NCBI GenBank assembly: GCA_029532415.1
Contig: JAQOTA010000067.1
Span: forward strand, 310,001 to 374,000
Direction of reading: 5' to 3'
Length of the DNA stretch: 64,000 nucleotides
Source: Marasmius tenuissimus
Taxonomy: Eukaryota > Basidiomycota > Agaricomycetes > Agaricales > Marasmiaceae
Each line of letters begins with the position of its first letter. Position 1 is the first letter of the stretch. The notes below the pieces were generated by a model. That model saw only the letters and a list, made by a program, of their open reading frames with translations, ran no database searches and was not told the DNA's origin. Positions 33,417 to 46,058 of the stretch are shown here, piece after piece. The translations under genes were made by a program, and so were the position numbers.

Positions 33417-34111
33417 TCGACATTTTGGTTAGGTCAGCGACATAGAAATTCTCTCGGACATCCTTGGTTATGCACCGTGTGCAGTGACATAGACCGCGAG
33501 TTACTGATCTGAGATTTTCCGAGTTGGTAGAATCGTTCAATCTTCAGCACAGACGCGTACAGGCATCAAGAAGTTTATTTGCTCGGTGTAACGACAATAC
33601 CAAGCTCTATCTAGGGATCATCGTACAACATCTACTTATTTTACGAGTAACGAGCGTATCATACTGGCGGTGGCAGAGGATTGTTGGCAACAGGGTGCTG
33701 GTGGTATAATTACAGCGTGGATGCATGGAGGATACAAAATTACATGAGGAGGATGAGCAGGAGCAGCGGGGGTATTAAGAGAGCATAATGTTGGTATGTG
33801 ATATGGAAGGCAGTACAATGTGGCGACAGACGAGAACTTTGGAATAGTGTACAGCGGGAAGGAGTGAGCGCCGGAAATAAAGCATGCAGTATATGACGTC
33901 GGTGCGGATTCATGGGAAGCGAGTAAACGAACGAAGTGCGATATTGTACAGGAGAACAGACGTTGGATACAGGAAAGCAGGTCATGAAAGCAGAGCGCAG
34001 AATAGAGTTCCAGGAGAGTGAAGGCAAACACTGAGCGATGGGGGAGCTGACGGAAAGAATACAGGCAAGTATCGTAACAACAGAGCGTGATGAGCAGAGC
34101 AAACGAATGAA

Positions 34112-37100
34112 TTAACATTGGTGGTAGTCGGGATCTCCTTCAATGTTGAGGAGGTTTCGATGAAAGAATTGGCAGAAGAAATCGTCCTCAAGACCATCGC
34201 CGGAGGAAGGGATGTCTCGGATACTATTCACGAGTTCATCATTAAGGTAGATGATCATCGTACGCGCGCAATGGCTGATGTTAACTTGGCCAGGACGAGG
34301 AGGAGGAGGCGGAGGGGTACTAGAAGATCGTGTGTTGGGATTTGTGGCACCTTGTGCTCCGGAACCCGTAGACGCTGATGGGTTGGTTGCCGTAGTTAAG
34401 GGAGGCTCAGGATCTGCAGCGCGGGCAAAGACAATCTGAAGACAACATTAGCGACGATGGATATAATCTGGCATGCACGGATAACGTACCTTGATTGTTC
34501 CATCGCGATCTATACGTGGCAGCAGGTCGCTCCCCGTAACCTGTCTCAAGAAAATTGTTGGACGGTGTGGTAGTCCCACATGGTCTACTCTACGATACGT
34601 GTTTCATTTCATTTTCTCTACTCCGACTCCCAATTCTGTTCACTTCGGTTTATTTCGGTTCATTTCCGCTTTCCGCTTTTCTTATGTTTTCCGACTTAGT
34701 CATGACATCAAAAACATACGGCAGATTCCGAGTTCGTACCTACGACAACTCTTACGCCACTCGCCCACATCTCTACCTCTTCCAAAACACGTAGCAGAGC
34801 GCCGCTTGCGGGACGTTGTCCACCCCGTCTGCGAAAGAGGTTGTCTCCTCACCTCAAAATAGTTGCCGCACGTGTACGGAATGACATGAGTGTGTGCGTG
34901 TGTCTAAGACAAGTCAAACCTTTCTTTTACACGGTCTCTTTCATACCTTACTGTTTTCTCTCTTCAAGTCTGCAATCTCTTCCATTTCTTGTGCTACAGT
35001 GTATCCCGGCAGTTCCCTGGTCAGTGGGAATACATTACATAAACTGTATAGCTGTCAACTCTGTGTGTATCATGCTTTGTATTGCTGTCAATCTAGCTAT
35101 CCTGGCTCATCTCCACCACGTTCCTCGCTCTCGAGAGCATTCATAAGTCTTTACTCCAAGTTCTGAAGTTAATCCAAGTCTATTCAAGTACTCAAGTTAA
35201 TCTAGACGCGTCGAAACGCGTCGAAGGTACGTGTCCGTTCTAATTACGTCTTACTGATCACCTCGAGGCGTCCCACGCGTCTCGGTATCTCGTACTCTAG
35301 TTTCCTTATCTCCGACTCTGGCCTCCCAGTCCTTGTGTGGACTATAAACATCTTCGTCAGTGGACGGAACAAAGGGTCGTCTTCTCGAGTTGCTTGCTCT
35401 GCGGGTATGAGCTTGCCAGGCCCCACTAGACACTTTGGATGACCATATCCACGCAAGTATCCCTCCAGTCGCCGCTTGAATGCCGGGACAAACAGAGGAT
35501 CACTGATATGGAACTGACCGTCTGGATAAGCGACAAGGTCAATGACTTGCTGTGCAGTGGACAGGGTCTGAGTGGTGAGGGCAGATAGAACTGGCACGGC
35601 ATTATCGTCCGTGAAAAGCTGTTGGTGGCGGCGGCTTAGCACAGGTCATGGTAAGGTTGGCGATATGCTTACCTCGGAAAGTCTCTTTGTTCCCAATTGC
35701 ATGTCGAAACCTTCGCGAGCTGCCAAGAGTTCCTCGGAGTCTTCGAAACCCACAGGAGCTGCGTATAGTGCCTTCGCATACAGGGCATCTGTGAGTGAAT
35801 TCCACGAATCCAACGAGCTTGTTCCTCTAATTTGTGGTAGCTAGAATGATGCCAAGATATCAGTATTGTTGACAGCAATCGAAGAAGAGACAAAAGCTCA
35901 CGGTGTAGGTAAAGTACTGGCTCACAATGCCATGCAATTTACGTCTCCTCTCATCATCCAGAAACGCTGCTCCTTTGTCATCAAATGAGGGCCAAAGAAG
36001 AAGTTCCTCTGCAAGATCAGGATGGAACTCCCGAATGATAGCGAGGTCCTTCATTGTGTCAAAGTCTTGCGTAAAGATACCCAAGAGCATAGGATCAATC
36101 GGAGAAGGGCTGACTTCCATCCAAACAATGTGAAGCGCGGACAGGGATCCTAGTACACTGGCCCATGCGAGTCGGTCAGGATCACTGCTAGATCCGAGGG
36201 GAAAGGCCCAAGTGACTAGATCATCCCGTGTGGGTGTGAAGAGATCGTCGCGTGATGTGAACATTGTAATACATGTTCTCAAGACATTCTGAATAACACC
36301 TGTCCCGTTCCCCGAATTGCTGCGAAGAGGGGCAGATATTAGTGCTGTTACTGGTGGTGTAAGAGGAACAGGAGACTTACACAACTACAACCTTCCAACC
36401 GCAAAGCAGGTGAGAATAGTCAAACTTGTGGATTAACACACTGCCCACGGTAGAAGGGATCGGTTGGCCTTTATGATGCTTGAAGAGACATACAAGAAGA
36501 GCGTTCGCTGCCTCTTGAATCGAGCCTGCTGAGATATGCAAGGCTGGCCTGTCAAGATCTGGTTGCTCGCAGCCTTCGATGTCAGACAGCCAATCATGAA
36601 GAGGGGATATGGACGAGGGCTGTATACCCAACTCCGTGGACATAGACCTATTCCTGGGACGGATCGCGATGATTTCCAGTGAGGGTGATCGGCGTCTCAC
36701 TATGTCCGTGGAAGGAGATGGTAAACGTCGGTTGGTAATGGAGCTTGAATCCGACAAACTGATGGGCAACGCGGACGATGACGTGGAGGATGGTGAGCTA
36801 AGCCTCTGAGATGCTGGTCGAGACCAAGTGTTGCCTGTGGATAAAGGTCGGAAAGAGGGAAACTCGGGGTTCGAATTGAGCAATGAAGGAACTGGAGAGC
36901 TTGTATGCTGGCTAGCCAATGCAAATCCAGGAGAGCTGGCTCTGCTTGCACGCAGATCAAAAGAAGGGGAAGGTGAGGCGACTCTTTGTCTGACACGTCG
37001 AACTGTCACCCTGGATTGTCTCCCTCTTCTTCGACCAATGGGCTCCTCAATTGGCTCGTCGTCATCTTCTTCCTCCTCCTCCACCTCTTCGGCATCTTGC

Positions 37101-38517
37101 TGAAATCCAGGGCATTCTGACATGCACTCGATGCTCGGCCTTGGTTTCTGGGAGAACTCCGTGTTCATGAAAGCATCAACGAAGCGATAGCTGTAACAAG
37201 GATGGAGGTCGGCACTGGATGGATCGATACGTCCGTACATCAGACCTGTTGGGGCTATCAACCAAGAACGAGAACCAGCAAGTGATTTGAATACGTTGGA
37301 ATATCTGACCTAACAAGACTACCAGGTTTTGCCCAAATGCAATCCGCATCTTGTTTTCGGCAAAGGCACGGTTGAGGTTATCGAGGGTCCACGTCTTTCC
37401 ATAGTCGGTGGCACCAATTGTCATCATGCCTTCCGTTACTCGACCTGCCCCACAGACAACGAAAGGAGGGTTGGTGGGAGGTTCCGTTGGTAGCTCGATG
37501 CCATCAAAAACAAAGTTGTAGTTGGTACAGTGCTCAACGACAGTATCGTAGATTGCGGGGTAGAGGTTATCTGTAGCGGTATTGGCGACCTCGACCTCCA
37601 ATTCCACAAGGTGATGAAGTTCGTCTGCCAGATGCAACTGATTGCGGAATGCAGCTTTGGTAAACTTGGCACGCGGGCGTTCTTTAGCAGAAGTTGAATC
37701 GAAAAGCGGGAATTTTGTCACGCCAACCTAAGCAATCGTTACTTCCAGTGCTTTCCTGTATATCAAAGAAAATAGACGTACCAGATATGGAAACAGTACA
37801 ATCGCTATCGTCTGCTTGAAAGTTCTGTTGGTGACGGAATACTGAGGCCCTTCAACCGGATGCTCGAGCTTCTTGCCCTTCTTTTCTCTCTTCTCTTTGA
37901 CCTGGTTGGCTGTTTGGGTCACGGAGAATGCATTTCTGGAACTTCCTCGCGGGATGCTAACATTTGACCTTGTTGGCACCGAAGTTGTGGAGACGTACGC
38001 CGCGCTGAATGCAGAACGAGGTGTGGCCGATATGGAAGAGGAGGATGAGGATGCGGCAGGTTGAGAATTGTGATTATTGGTGGTAGAGAGAGATGAAGAC
38101 GGAGCAGTCCAGGGTAACGAAGCTTGAGTCGAAGACCGGTAGAAGGAGGTGCTAAGTGCAGCCGTCTGAGGAGGAGGCACTGTAGCATTCTCATGACCGA
38201 GCCACTGTCGAGTGCATCTGAGGCATGGGGTGTCAATGCTAGGTTCTCCGTTCTGCACAAGATCATATGAGGATAACGCGGTCAAAAAACACAGCTGGAG
38301 AACATACATATCGATACCCGGGACAAATTCCAGGAATGCCTCCTTTTGGCGGCAGTATCACACCATGCATGCTTTCTGTGCATCCACAATGGCATAGGTT
38401 GTCCTAAGGAATATCAGCGACCTTTTCAAACCTGATGGTTGGAAGGACACTCACTGATCTGGGTGTATAATCACCACAAACGTGATTGTCATTTCGGCAT
38501 GGTTTGGGCCTTGACAT
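34112..38517 (-). pseudogene. HECT-like ubiquitin ligase gene of element E (split by a 795-bp insertion)
   Basis: A multi-exon gene starting at ATG 38517-38515. The N-terminus has Cys-rich motifs (CRNDNHVC, LCHCGC, CLRC) that may bind zinc. A Ser/Pro-rich and acidic middle (EEVEEEEEDDDE) follows. The C-terminal third looks HECT-like: LASVLGSLSALHIV-type helix (WASVLGSLSALHIVWM), then LCGWKVVVV and SNSGNG upstream, and a short segment SHCARTM near the end, whose Cys codon (34268-34270) sits where a HECT catalytic cysteine would be. The frame runs cleanly across GT-AG introns except at TGGACGG (35361-35367), where 795 bp separate DDPLFRP from FLRQVTGSDLLP. The HECT assignment is from memory of the family and is moderate. 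Confidence 0.55.
34566..35360. mobile_element. 795-bp insertion inside the HECT-like gene
   Basis: Flanked by 7-bp direct repeats TGGACGG at 34559-34565 and 35361-35367. Removing it with one repeat rejoins the HECT-like reading frame (DDPLFRP to IFLRQV). It starts TGTGGTAG and ends CGTCAG, and has a C/T-rich left half. Its own open frames look fortuitous. The class is uncertain: the ends resemble an LTR but a 7-bp duplication does not. Confidence 0.7.
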
Positions 38518-38667
38518 GGTGATGAATAAATATTAAGGATAAAAGAAAAGAGAGCGAATGAAAGAATGGTGGAAGTGAAGAAAAAAGGAATGGGACGTTA
38601 TCGATGCAGCATGTTTTTTCTTCTACCCAAAGTTCTCACGGCTGACAGTCAATCAGTACGATATCGA

Positions 38668-40490
38668 TTAAATCTCTAGCATTTCCATACAAGTAAATAA
38701 AGCGTTATGCCAAAGTAGTCGACGGCTTTCAATCTCCTGGCTATGTATATAAGGAAGAGAAGAGAGATGTAGCTTGAGTTGCTCGACTTGGTCTGGACTA
38801 AGGGGACAACTAGGTGGTTCAACTTCGACATGCGAGAATAAGTTGGGATGATAGGTGCTAAAAGGATTGTAAGGGTCCCGCTCATCGTCAGGAATGTTGT
38901 TCTCCTGGTGATGCTGGTAAAGATTGTGGTCGTCGATAGCTTCCCAGTCAATACCATACAAGTCGACATCTTCTTGACTGGCAAAATTGACTCTGTCATC
39001 GTCATTCATGTTCCATACTTCGTCCATACCGCGTACGCCATTTTCCATCATGCCGAAAACAAACATCTCCGTGGGAGAGGCAGAGGAGCGGTGGCGTAAA
39101 GACATTTTGTGTTGGTTCCATGCTTCAGCCCATAGAATAGCATCGTGGTTGATGGCGTCGAGGAAAAGAAAGTGAAGAAGCCATAGGTGGGCAGGGTTAG
39201 CACAGTTGAGGGATTCGTGCATCTCGAGCTGCTCGAAAAACCATTTCCATTTCCCACCGAAACCCAAGGTAACATCTCTCCAAAGTCTCTCAATGCGTAT
39301 GTTGTGAACTGATCTGCACGGGGAATAAGAACAACAGGAGTAAAAGAAGAGCGCAATGCAACCCACTTTCCAAAAATATAAGAGCTGCGACCCTGGCCTT
39401 TTGCAGTTTCCATGAACTCAGCTACCATCACATTCTCAGTACCGTGATCTCCGCGAGCACGGCTGGGACATCCATGAACATTAACAGCGTCCACAAACAG
39501 GTCAAGCACAGTGTCGGCACGGTTGTTGTTATGTGCATGGATTCCTGTAACGAATCGCGAGAATCCATCAATGAATGCATGTATAACGATTTTATATTTG
39601 ATGAGACCTAGAACATCTTCATTCAGTAACAGAATCTGGCTTGAGTTGGATGGGGCTTACCGTGCTGGCCGTCGTGGTGCCAAAGTGAGTTGGGCCCGGG
39701 AACAGTGTATATCCTACGTGTAATTCTCCTGATTCCGAACGATTGTGTGGGTAATCCCACAACACGGAGATAGGAGGCTTCGACCCTTCACCTCGGAACG
39801 TGGATCCCCATGAACTTGAGCTGACCCTGAATGAGACGTCGACCAAAGGATGGGAATGCAGTAATGATATTGTGCAAGGCTTCATCTAGGTCACTGTCAG
39901 AGATATCGGTCATAGGCCCTGTCGACGACTGATAGACTCGCATAACAACTCCTTCTTCAGTTTCAAAATACAGGTTGACCTGGTTCGACAAGCCCTTGTT
40001 CGAGAGCACGGCGACGCAACGTTCGTACATGGACTTGAAGGATATCTGCAAGTTTTTTTGTCTGCCTGAGGTCGACTGCAAGAGCGAGAAGCTGGGGATC
40101 GATGTATGCTCTAGGACGACCTCTACCACGCGGTGTGTCCTGTTCTTGAGGTGGAGAGGGAAAGGGAAAGTCTCGATCTGGTGGGTCCATATCCACATTT
40201 CGTGCATTGTCGAGATGGAGAATCATCTGCATGATGCTGGTAGTTATCGTCTCAAGCTCATCAGGGTCAAACTTTCTATAATGCTGAACGTGAAATGAGA
40301 TTTCAGATGAATGTTTGAGCCATCTCCAACGCACCTGCTGGATCCTTTGAAAAAATGACAAGCACTCTCGGGTAATTTCTGGAATGTGAGGTATATTCCC
40401 AGTTTGTAGAACAGTAGTGACTGTGTGTCCAATCTCCTCATATGCTCTGCGGAAGTTGTCAAGAATTTCATCTTCATGAGCGGGACACAT
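38668..40490 (-). pseudogene. Integrase-type (DD34E) transposase of element E, damaged
   Basis: Start at ATG 40490. The N-terminal half has a helix-turn-helix-like segment (LALAVDLRQTKKLADI, then VHVRTLRRRA). The catalytic core has D in WHHDGQH, D in RGDHGTEN (57 residues on) and E in HNIRIERLW (35 residues on), the retroviral-integrase/IS3 pattern. Introns 39608-39660 and 39314-39366 are GT-AG. A frame change is needed near 39965, and a TGA at 39788-39790 interrupts the frame just after GIHVPR. Downstream sequence continues in frame with the core, so this copy is dead but not old. I associate the family with the Pfam 'integrase core' group found in mushrooms and fish. Confidence 0.7.
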
Positions 40491-40528
40491 GATGATGGAG
40501 GATGTGAAGAAGGACTGGCTGACAATAG

Positions 40529-41833
40529 ATGTTGACCTTCACGCCCATTACCAACATCAAACTTCGACTCCGTATTTTTTCATTTCTTGACCTCCACGAT
40601 TGGCTCAACCTTTCTTTCGTATCAAAATCGTTCTTTAACAGTGCTCGAATACTCATCATGACTCACCTCATTATTTCGAAAGAGCACATCGATGAAAACT
40701 GGTCCTACGCGTCAAACCGTTCCTCCCCAGACCCCTCACATAGCTTCCAAACTGCCTTCCTGGATATCTCTCTCAATCCCGGAGAGCTTTTGTATCTCCT
40801 CCCAAAGTTTCCCGTCAAACAAGTCCATCGTTTGAAGTTGGATGCATTGTCAGTCAATCTTGATACAGCTCGCTATATCAAGTATGCAGTTCAGCATATC
40901 TGCGACGCATTCTCCTCAGTTGACACCCTCGAAATTCTATCCATCCCTGGAACCGTTCAGTTCTCCTTCTTGAATTCATTCAACAATCAGCTCACTCACT
41001 TGATTCTACATGCTCCTGCTATTCCCCAGACCAATTCTTTTGACCTTTCCTTCCCTCAACTCCAAACCCTGGTTGTTGTCGACATCGAAAAGGCCATGGA
41101 CGAACCATTTTCCCATCTAGTTGGTCTCATTGAAGCTGTGAACCTCAGAGAGTTGTGTATCGTTGGAAACGTGACACGAAACATCATTCCTGTTCGAGAG
41201 TTTGTCCGACGTTATAGTTCAAGTATTGAAAAGCTTGCAATTCTAGATAGGAATGCGCCAGTTGGTGAGTTCTCAATCATAGGACATATTGATTTACTCA
41301 CCGGTTCATGTTGTAGTGGGCTCCTCTATGACTTTACCACCATTGCCTAGACTCCAGGAACTGGAGTTTGACGTGGCATGGGCTGCCTTCTGTATTGGAC
41401 CGTTGGGAAATTTGGCCCTTCCTGCCTTGAAAACACTGGCCATACAGTCTGAAGTCACTCCTGTATGTGCTGGTCTAACTGGCTTGCGGTGGGATGTCAT
41501 TGTCCGCGGTCTGGAAGTTAGAGCTGTGGAAGAGATCCGCGTAGCAATTCGGGGAGGTTCATCGTCGGCTCTGAACTCCTTCATGGCAGTATTGAGAGAG
41601 CGGCTGTGGGAATCGTCCAACCACTTGAATGTTCCAACTATTGTGGAGGGGGAATGTCAAGAGTGGCCGGAGCCTGGAAAATATATGTCGGCGTTGGCAA
41701 ATCAGAGACAAGGATGGCGTGACGTGAGATCGCGATCATGGTATGTCCCTCTTTTCCACGAATTTATATTTTCACTTGTCTGATATAACGCACATTTGAA
41801 ACCCGCAGGTCCAATCCAAGTCCTGGGCCATAA
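40529..41833 (+). CDS. F-box protein of element E
   Basis: Three exons, 40529-41264, 41317-41739 or so and 41809-41833, with GT-AG introns. The N-terminal residues 8-45 (LRLRIFSFLDLHDWLN, then SFVSKSF) are a clear F-box, which would bind Skp1 in an SCF ubiquitin ligase. The rest has leucine-rich-repeat-like spacing (LTHLILHAPAIP, LQTLVVV, LRELCIVG), as in many mushroom F-box/LRR proteins. It starts only 38 bases from the divergent transposase start, so the two share a very short promoter region. No internal stop is seen. It may be cargo or a captured host gene. Confidence 0.72.
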
Positions 41834-43092
41834 ATGTTCAAATGTTCATTGCTGGACAATAGGTTAAACAGAGCAGTTTATACATTGTCATATTTCTGGA
41901 GGCGCATGCCCTCACGCTGTCTTTTATTACTGCTCCTGCAATTGCATTTGATGCTGCTTTGATACCGCTTTCCACTCATGCTTATTCTGGTCTAAATCCC
42001 ATATGCAAAATGGATTGTTGTCCTTTACATTGGCGTTATGCTCCGAAACAAAATCATCTTACAGCGTCGTATGACATGTGTCCACGTGACACCAGAGAAT
42101 AGGCTATCCGCAACGCGTTTTGCGTCGCGTCTCCCACGTGACATATTCATACCAGCATGAATCAATATTCGAGATGGAAGTATTTGCATTTCCAGTCTTT
42201 CGACCAAGTCCGATACATGCCAAATTGAAGAGAAAACAACAGCAAAGAAGGTCGCAACATCAATCTCTACTCATTGTGCACCATGAGTAGAGACTTCCGA
42301 AACGCCTTGGAAGAAATATAGGTAGGAAAAAGCTATATAGTTGTTCTACATATATGAAGAATCATCTGCAGAAACCATCAGGAGACTCAAATTGGGGGTG
42401 AGCAGAAAGACTTACATTGAGGTAGTGGCCTTGACTGAATAACAGGGTCATCAAAGAGAACAGTGAAGAGATGAGTATCGAGAACATACCTCAAAACTTC
42501 CATGGATTACAACACTTTCGAGAAAAAGTAGATGATAGACATTGACTGCGGCACGTTGATCAACGCGTTGCCAGCGAGTCATGATAGAACTGCTCCGAGC
42601 CCCCAGATCCACATTGGAGCTGCACTGTCATCAACGAGGCGCGTTTGTACCACGCGTTGCCAAGTCTAGGTGCAGTCCTTCCGCACAACACCAACAAAAA
42701 CACGCCAAAAACAATCAAAAATGATCCTGAGGATAAAAAACACGTCAAAAACAATGGAACAGAATGATAAAACTCACCTAAACCACCAGAAAGCAGGATA
42801 AAAGAACAAAAGCTGCAGCAATTGTCCTTTTTACCCACTTGTCCATTCTAAACAACTCAACTAGGTTGGACAAATGGCACAAGAGCTGCAGATTGTGCCT
42901 TTGCCCCCCCTTTCAAGTTGAAGAATGTGGAGATGGTGGTGGTTTGGGATCAACCCGCACAAGCGAGCGCGTCAACAATTGTACGTGGCGGCTGAGCGTG
43001 CGAATTTCTGCACAGCTTACACAGCCAGACGTCAGGTCAGTGGTTCTTTCTCGATCACCGTCGGCATATATGTTTTCCACCTTAATCCAACC
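41834..43092. other. Intergenic segment of element E
   Basis: No convincing gene. Two CACGTG boxes lie at 42083-42088 and 42135-42140, and the motif ACGCGTTGCCA occurs twice near 42563 and 42651. Nothing else is recognised. Confidence 0.4.
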
Positions 43093-43650
43093 TCAATCTA
43101 GCCCCGGGTCCTTAAACTTCAACCTCAGCAAGTGAGAAAACTCTCCAAGACTCATTCGACTATTGTTGCAGAAATGCGCCGTTGGTACCGGTAACGCACC
43201 ATTACTGACCCAGGCGTTGTGATACACGTCCGTGGAAGATTTCCCTCTTCGAAAACGGGAAAGAAAGGCCATGGTAATGGTGTCATCATGGACTTCCGGG
43301 CGAAGTGCGTAGCGACTCGAGAGTGGATCGCTGCCCATAGCCAGCGGTGGTTCTGAGCTCGAGAGGAGCCGGAGAAACTTAATGCCAAGCTCAAAACGGC
43401 AGAATGGATTGTATGCTCCCCCAATTTCCCTTCTGCCGCCGATACTGATGATGATCTCAGACACTTTGTGAAAAAGACGCCGGGTGCCTCTCTTTTCGCC
43501 TCTCAACAACATAGATCGTACCAACCTCACGAATGAGATATCTCGCTCGATTTCTTCCGACCAACCCAGGACAAACGAAAAGCTGAGGCGACGGACAACC
43601 GTGTCTATCTCCCAGAAAACTATCCACCTATTCTGGCGACGAAGTTGGGG
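43093..43650 (-). other. Unrecognised open frame
   Basis: Open for about 186 codons on the minus strand from an upstream stop near 43655 to 43093. The composition looks protein-like (RRLFHKVSEIIISIGG, NPFCRFELGIKFLRLL, then a DDTITMAF segment), but no ATG opens it before MRLVRSML (43530) and no family is recognised. It may be one exon of a decayed gene. Confidence 0.25.
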
Positions 43651-44429
43651 TCAATGGATTCGTTGCCGAGTGCTCTCTACGACTTCTCCTGGGTCTTCTG
43701 GTGCGAAGAATCACCTTACGGGTATCACAGGAGTATGGCAGGCTGCGTTAGACGAGAGGTGGCGTGTTGCTGCCAGCCACAGGTGATACTCGACGTGTTG
43801 GACTATGTGAAGACAGACGGGGATATTGGCTCCGGCGTGTCAGAACAGGATGAACAGCTTGATAGTGAGGTTTGAATTTGAGGCCTTGAGCTGAGGAAAG
43901 AGTGGAAGTTCCTGCGTACTTGGCGACGGTCTTGTATGGAGGCTTCCCATAGAACTATTGCAGCAAAGTGGATTACGAGACTTGCATGTTCGTCGTATCT
44001 TCTATGTCATGCTTGGAATTACTTGGTACCTGTTCCGCCGGAGTCTTTCTCGGAGGCGAAACCTCAAATTGTGTCCCTAAGCTTTCGCTCGGAAGAAGTC
44101 CACTGAGGCTTCTGTCTGATGTTCAGCCATGTCAAACTTTCCCTCCGACTGCAACCTCAATCGACTCGACCGACGAATAAGTTGATCTGATAGTTATTGG
44201 TGCAGATATCAACGTGGTTCTGGGAATCGAGCTCGAGAACGGGTGCTTCAACATTTACATATGTCAATCCCAGCACTGAACTTCTACAGCTCGAACATGA
44301 CCCGAAAGAGGCTCGAGGACGCATCTCCTAGACATGAAATCCGTCAGTACGTGTCTCTCATTGAGCAAACTCATGCAGGCAACTCACAGTTCTTCCAGAC
44401 ACTTGAATTCTTCATCGTCCAGTACTAGC

Positions 44430-45330
44430 CCGGGTGGTACATTGTCCTGCAAGCGCCAGGTGCCGGAGGTACCCACAATCGGACAGGGAGATTCAAGCAA
44501 GAATGATCCAGGCTGTCGATATCCCACGCCTCCTTGCCAACTCTTTGACACAGAATATAATCGCTTTATCGGCCTCGGTCTCAGCCACCGTCGATCCGCT
44601 CAATCGTATGTTTTCGCCAAAGTCAAGGGAGCGTGCAGGAGCGGCACCCAAGGATCACCAGCTCAAGACAGGAACATTTCTACGTTGAAAAGATCATCAG
44701 CATGGTTCTCTCGCCGAGCCTCAGCAAACTCACGGACGTTAACCTACGATGCTTGACCTCTTGTTCTCCCCCAGGCGCCCAGTGCTGTAGATACCCAAAA
44801 TTGGACTCCATCTCTACAGACGATCCCAAGGAAGAGTGTTCTGCGCCGTCAATACTCCACGAATCTTCGCTAGCTCTTCGCCACGGAATGAAATCGCTTT
44901 TTCGGTCGTCTAGCCGCCTAATGGAATGCTTTTCGGCGGCTCCGAGAACACCAGCAGCGAGCTGCGTCCAAGAGATCACACCAGTTCGATATGCAGGCAT
45001 CGCCATTCCTATAAGTCGGTGTATGTTAGTCGTGGGCTTTGGATGGCCGATTCCACGTACGCACCTTTCCTTGATGTGCCAACAAGTACTCTTCTTGTAC
45101 GCTCACAAACTTCGCCACTACGAACGAGATCGTCCAATGTCTCCACCATCCCTTTAGCGGGTGTACCGCGTCCATAGCAGTAGATTTGAAGGAAATCGCT
45201 ACGGGACGTCTTCAGACGCTCGAGAGAGCCGCGTGCTGCGTTGAAGATGGCAACATGAGAAAGGTTGTTGTATCGGTTATTCGGTTATGGTTGTGCAAAC
45301 GTTAGCCAACGTTGGTCTTGGCACTAGGCC
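44430..45330 (-). pseudogene. Aldo-keto reductase pseudogene 1
   Basis: Family blocks appear in order on the minus strand but in changing frames. They include a LERLKTSRSDFLQIYCYG-type strand followed by MVETLDDLVRSGE, then RTGVISWTQLAAGVL, then EELAKIRG, then SPCPIVGTS and DDEEFKCLEEL near the C-terminal end. These are the conserved positions of NADP-dependent aldo-keto reductases. Frameshifts and stops separate them. Sequence up to about 46000 resembles 47950-48380 and may be the decayed N-terminal part. Likely a host gene fragment carried by element E. Confidence 0.6.
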
Positions 45331-46058
45331 CAGCAGCGATGGGTCCATCCCATTCCGTGGTGATGGTTGCTTGGATTTGGGGGGTGTTGTTATAAATTGC
45401 TAGTCGAGGACAAATGATGAATCTCCTCATGTTCGGGTAACGACCAATGCCTATGGCTTTGAGCGAAGTGGGTATGTCTGCGAATGTCGCTCCCACAGAT
45501 ACTGTGTTATGGGTGCAAGGTCAGGTCAGAGGGCGACCTCCACTCACACTCCAGGTTTGACCACAATGTAGTCGGGTCATTCTTGCGAAAGGTAGAGAGT
45601 ATCGACGACATCCATGGTAGGTTCTGTAGCAAAGAACCTAACGAGTTGCAGATCAGTTCATGTACACGGGTTTCGGATGTTCCACGAACCTCAAGAGTTA
45701 GGAATATCGACATCCTCGTGTGGCTATTGCAAATAAACCGGGCCCCAAATCCTGGGGGTGGACTAGTTTCTGGAATCGGCATATTGGGCCGATTCGAGGG
45801 CCAGACACTCGGTGCGGGCAACCATAGAAGCTTCAAGGTTTCAAACGTTTGGTAGAGTCGGTATACGGGGAGAAAAATTCGGCGATAAGATCCCTCCCAA
45901 CCACCAATCACTTTATACGATAGGCAGGAGGGTCAAAGCACCGTCACGATACTGGGTAACCGCACGACACATAAACGCGTTTGGGAGACAATGAGCGATG
46001 GTGGTAAAAGAATCCATAACGATACATACATACATGAACAACAAAGAGATGGAAGGTG

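Noticed and set aside
35244..35360. C-terminal extension of the HECT-like frame into the 795-bp insertion
   Set aside because: The direct repeats and the restored frame show this part is inserted sequence; the true continuation is at 34112-34558.
34566..35360. Solo LTR
   Set aside because: TG and CA-like ends are present but the flanking repeat is 7 bp and does not sit next to a TG...CA pair.
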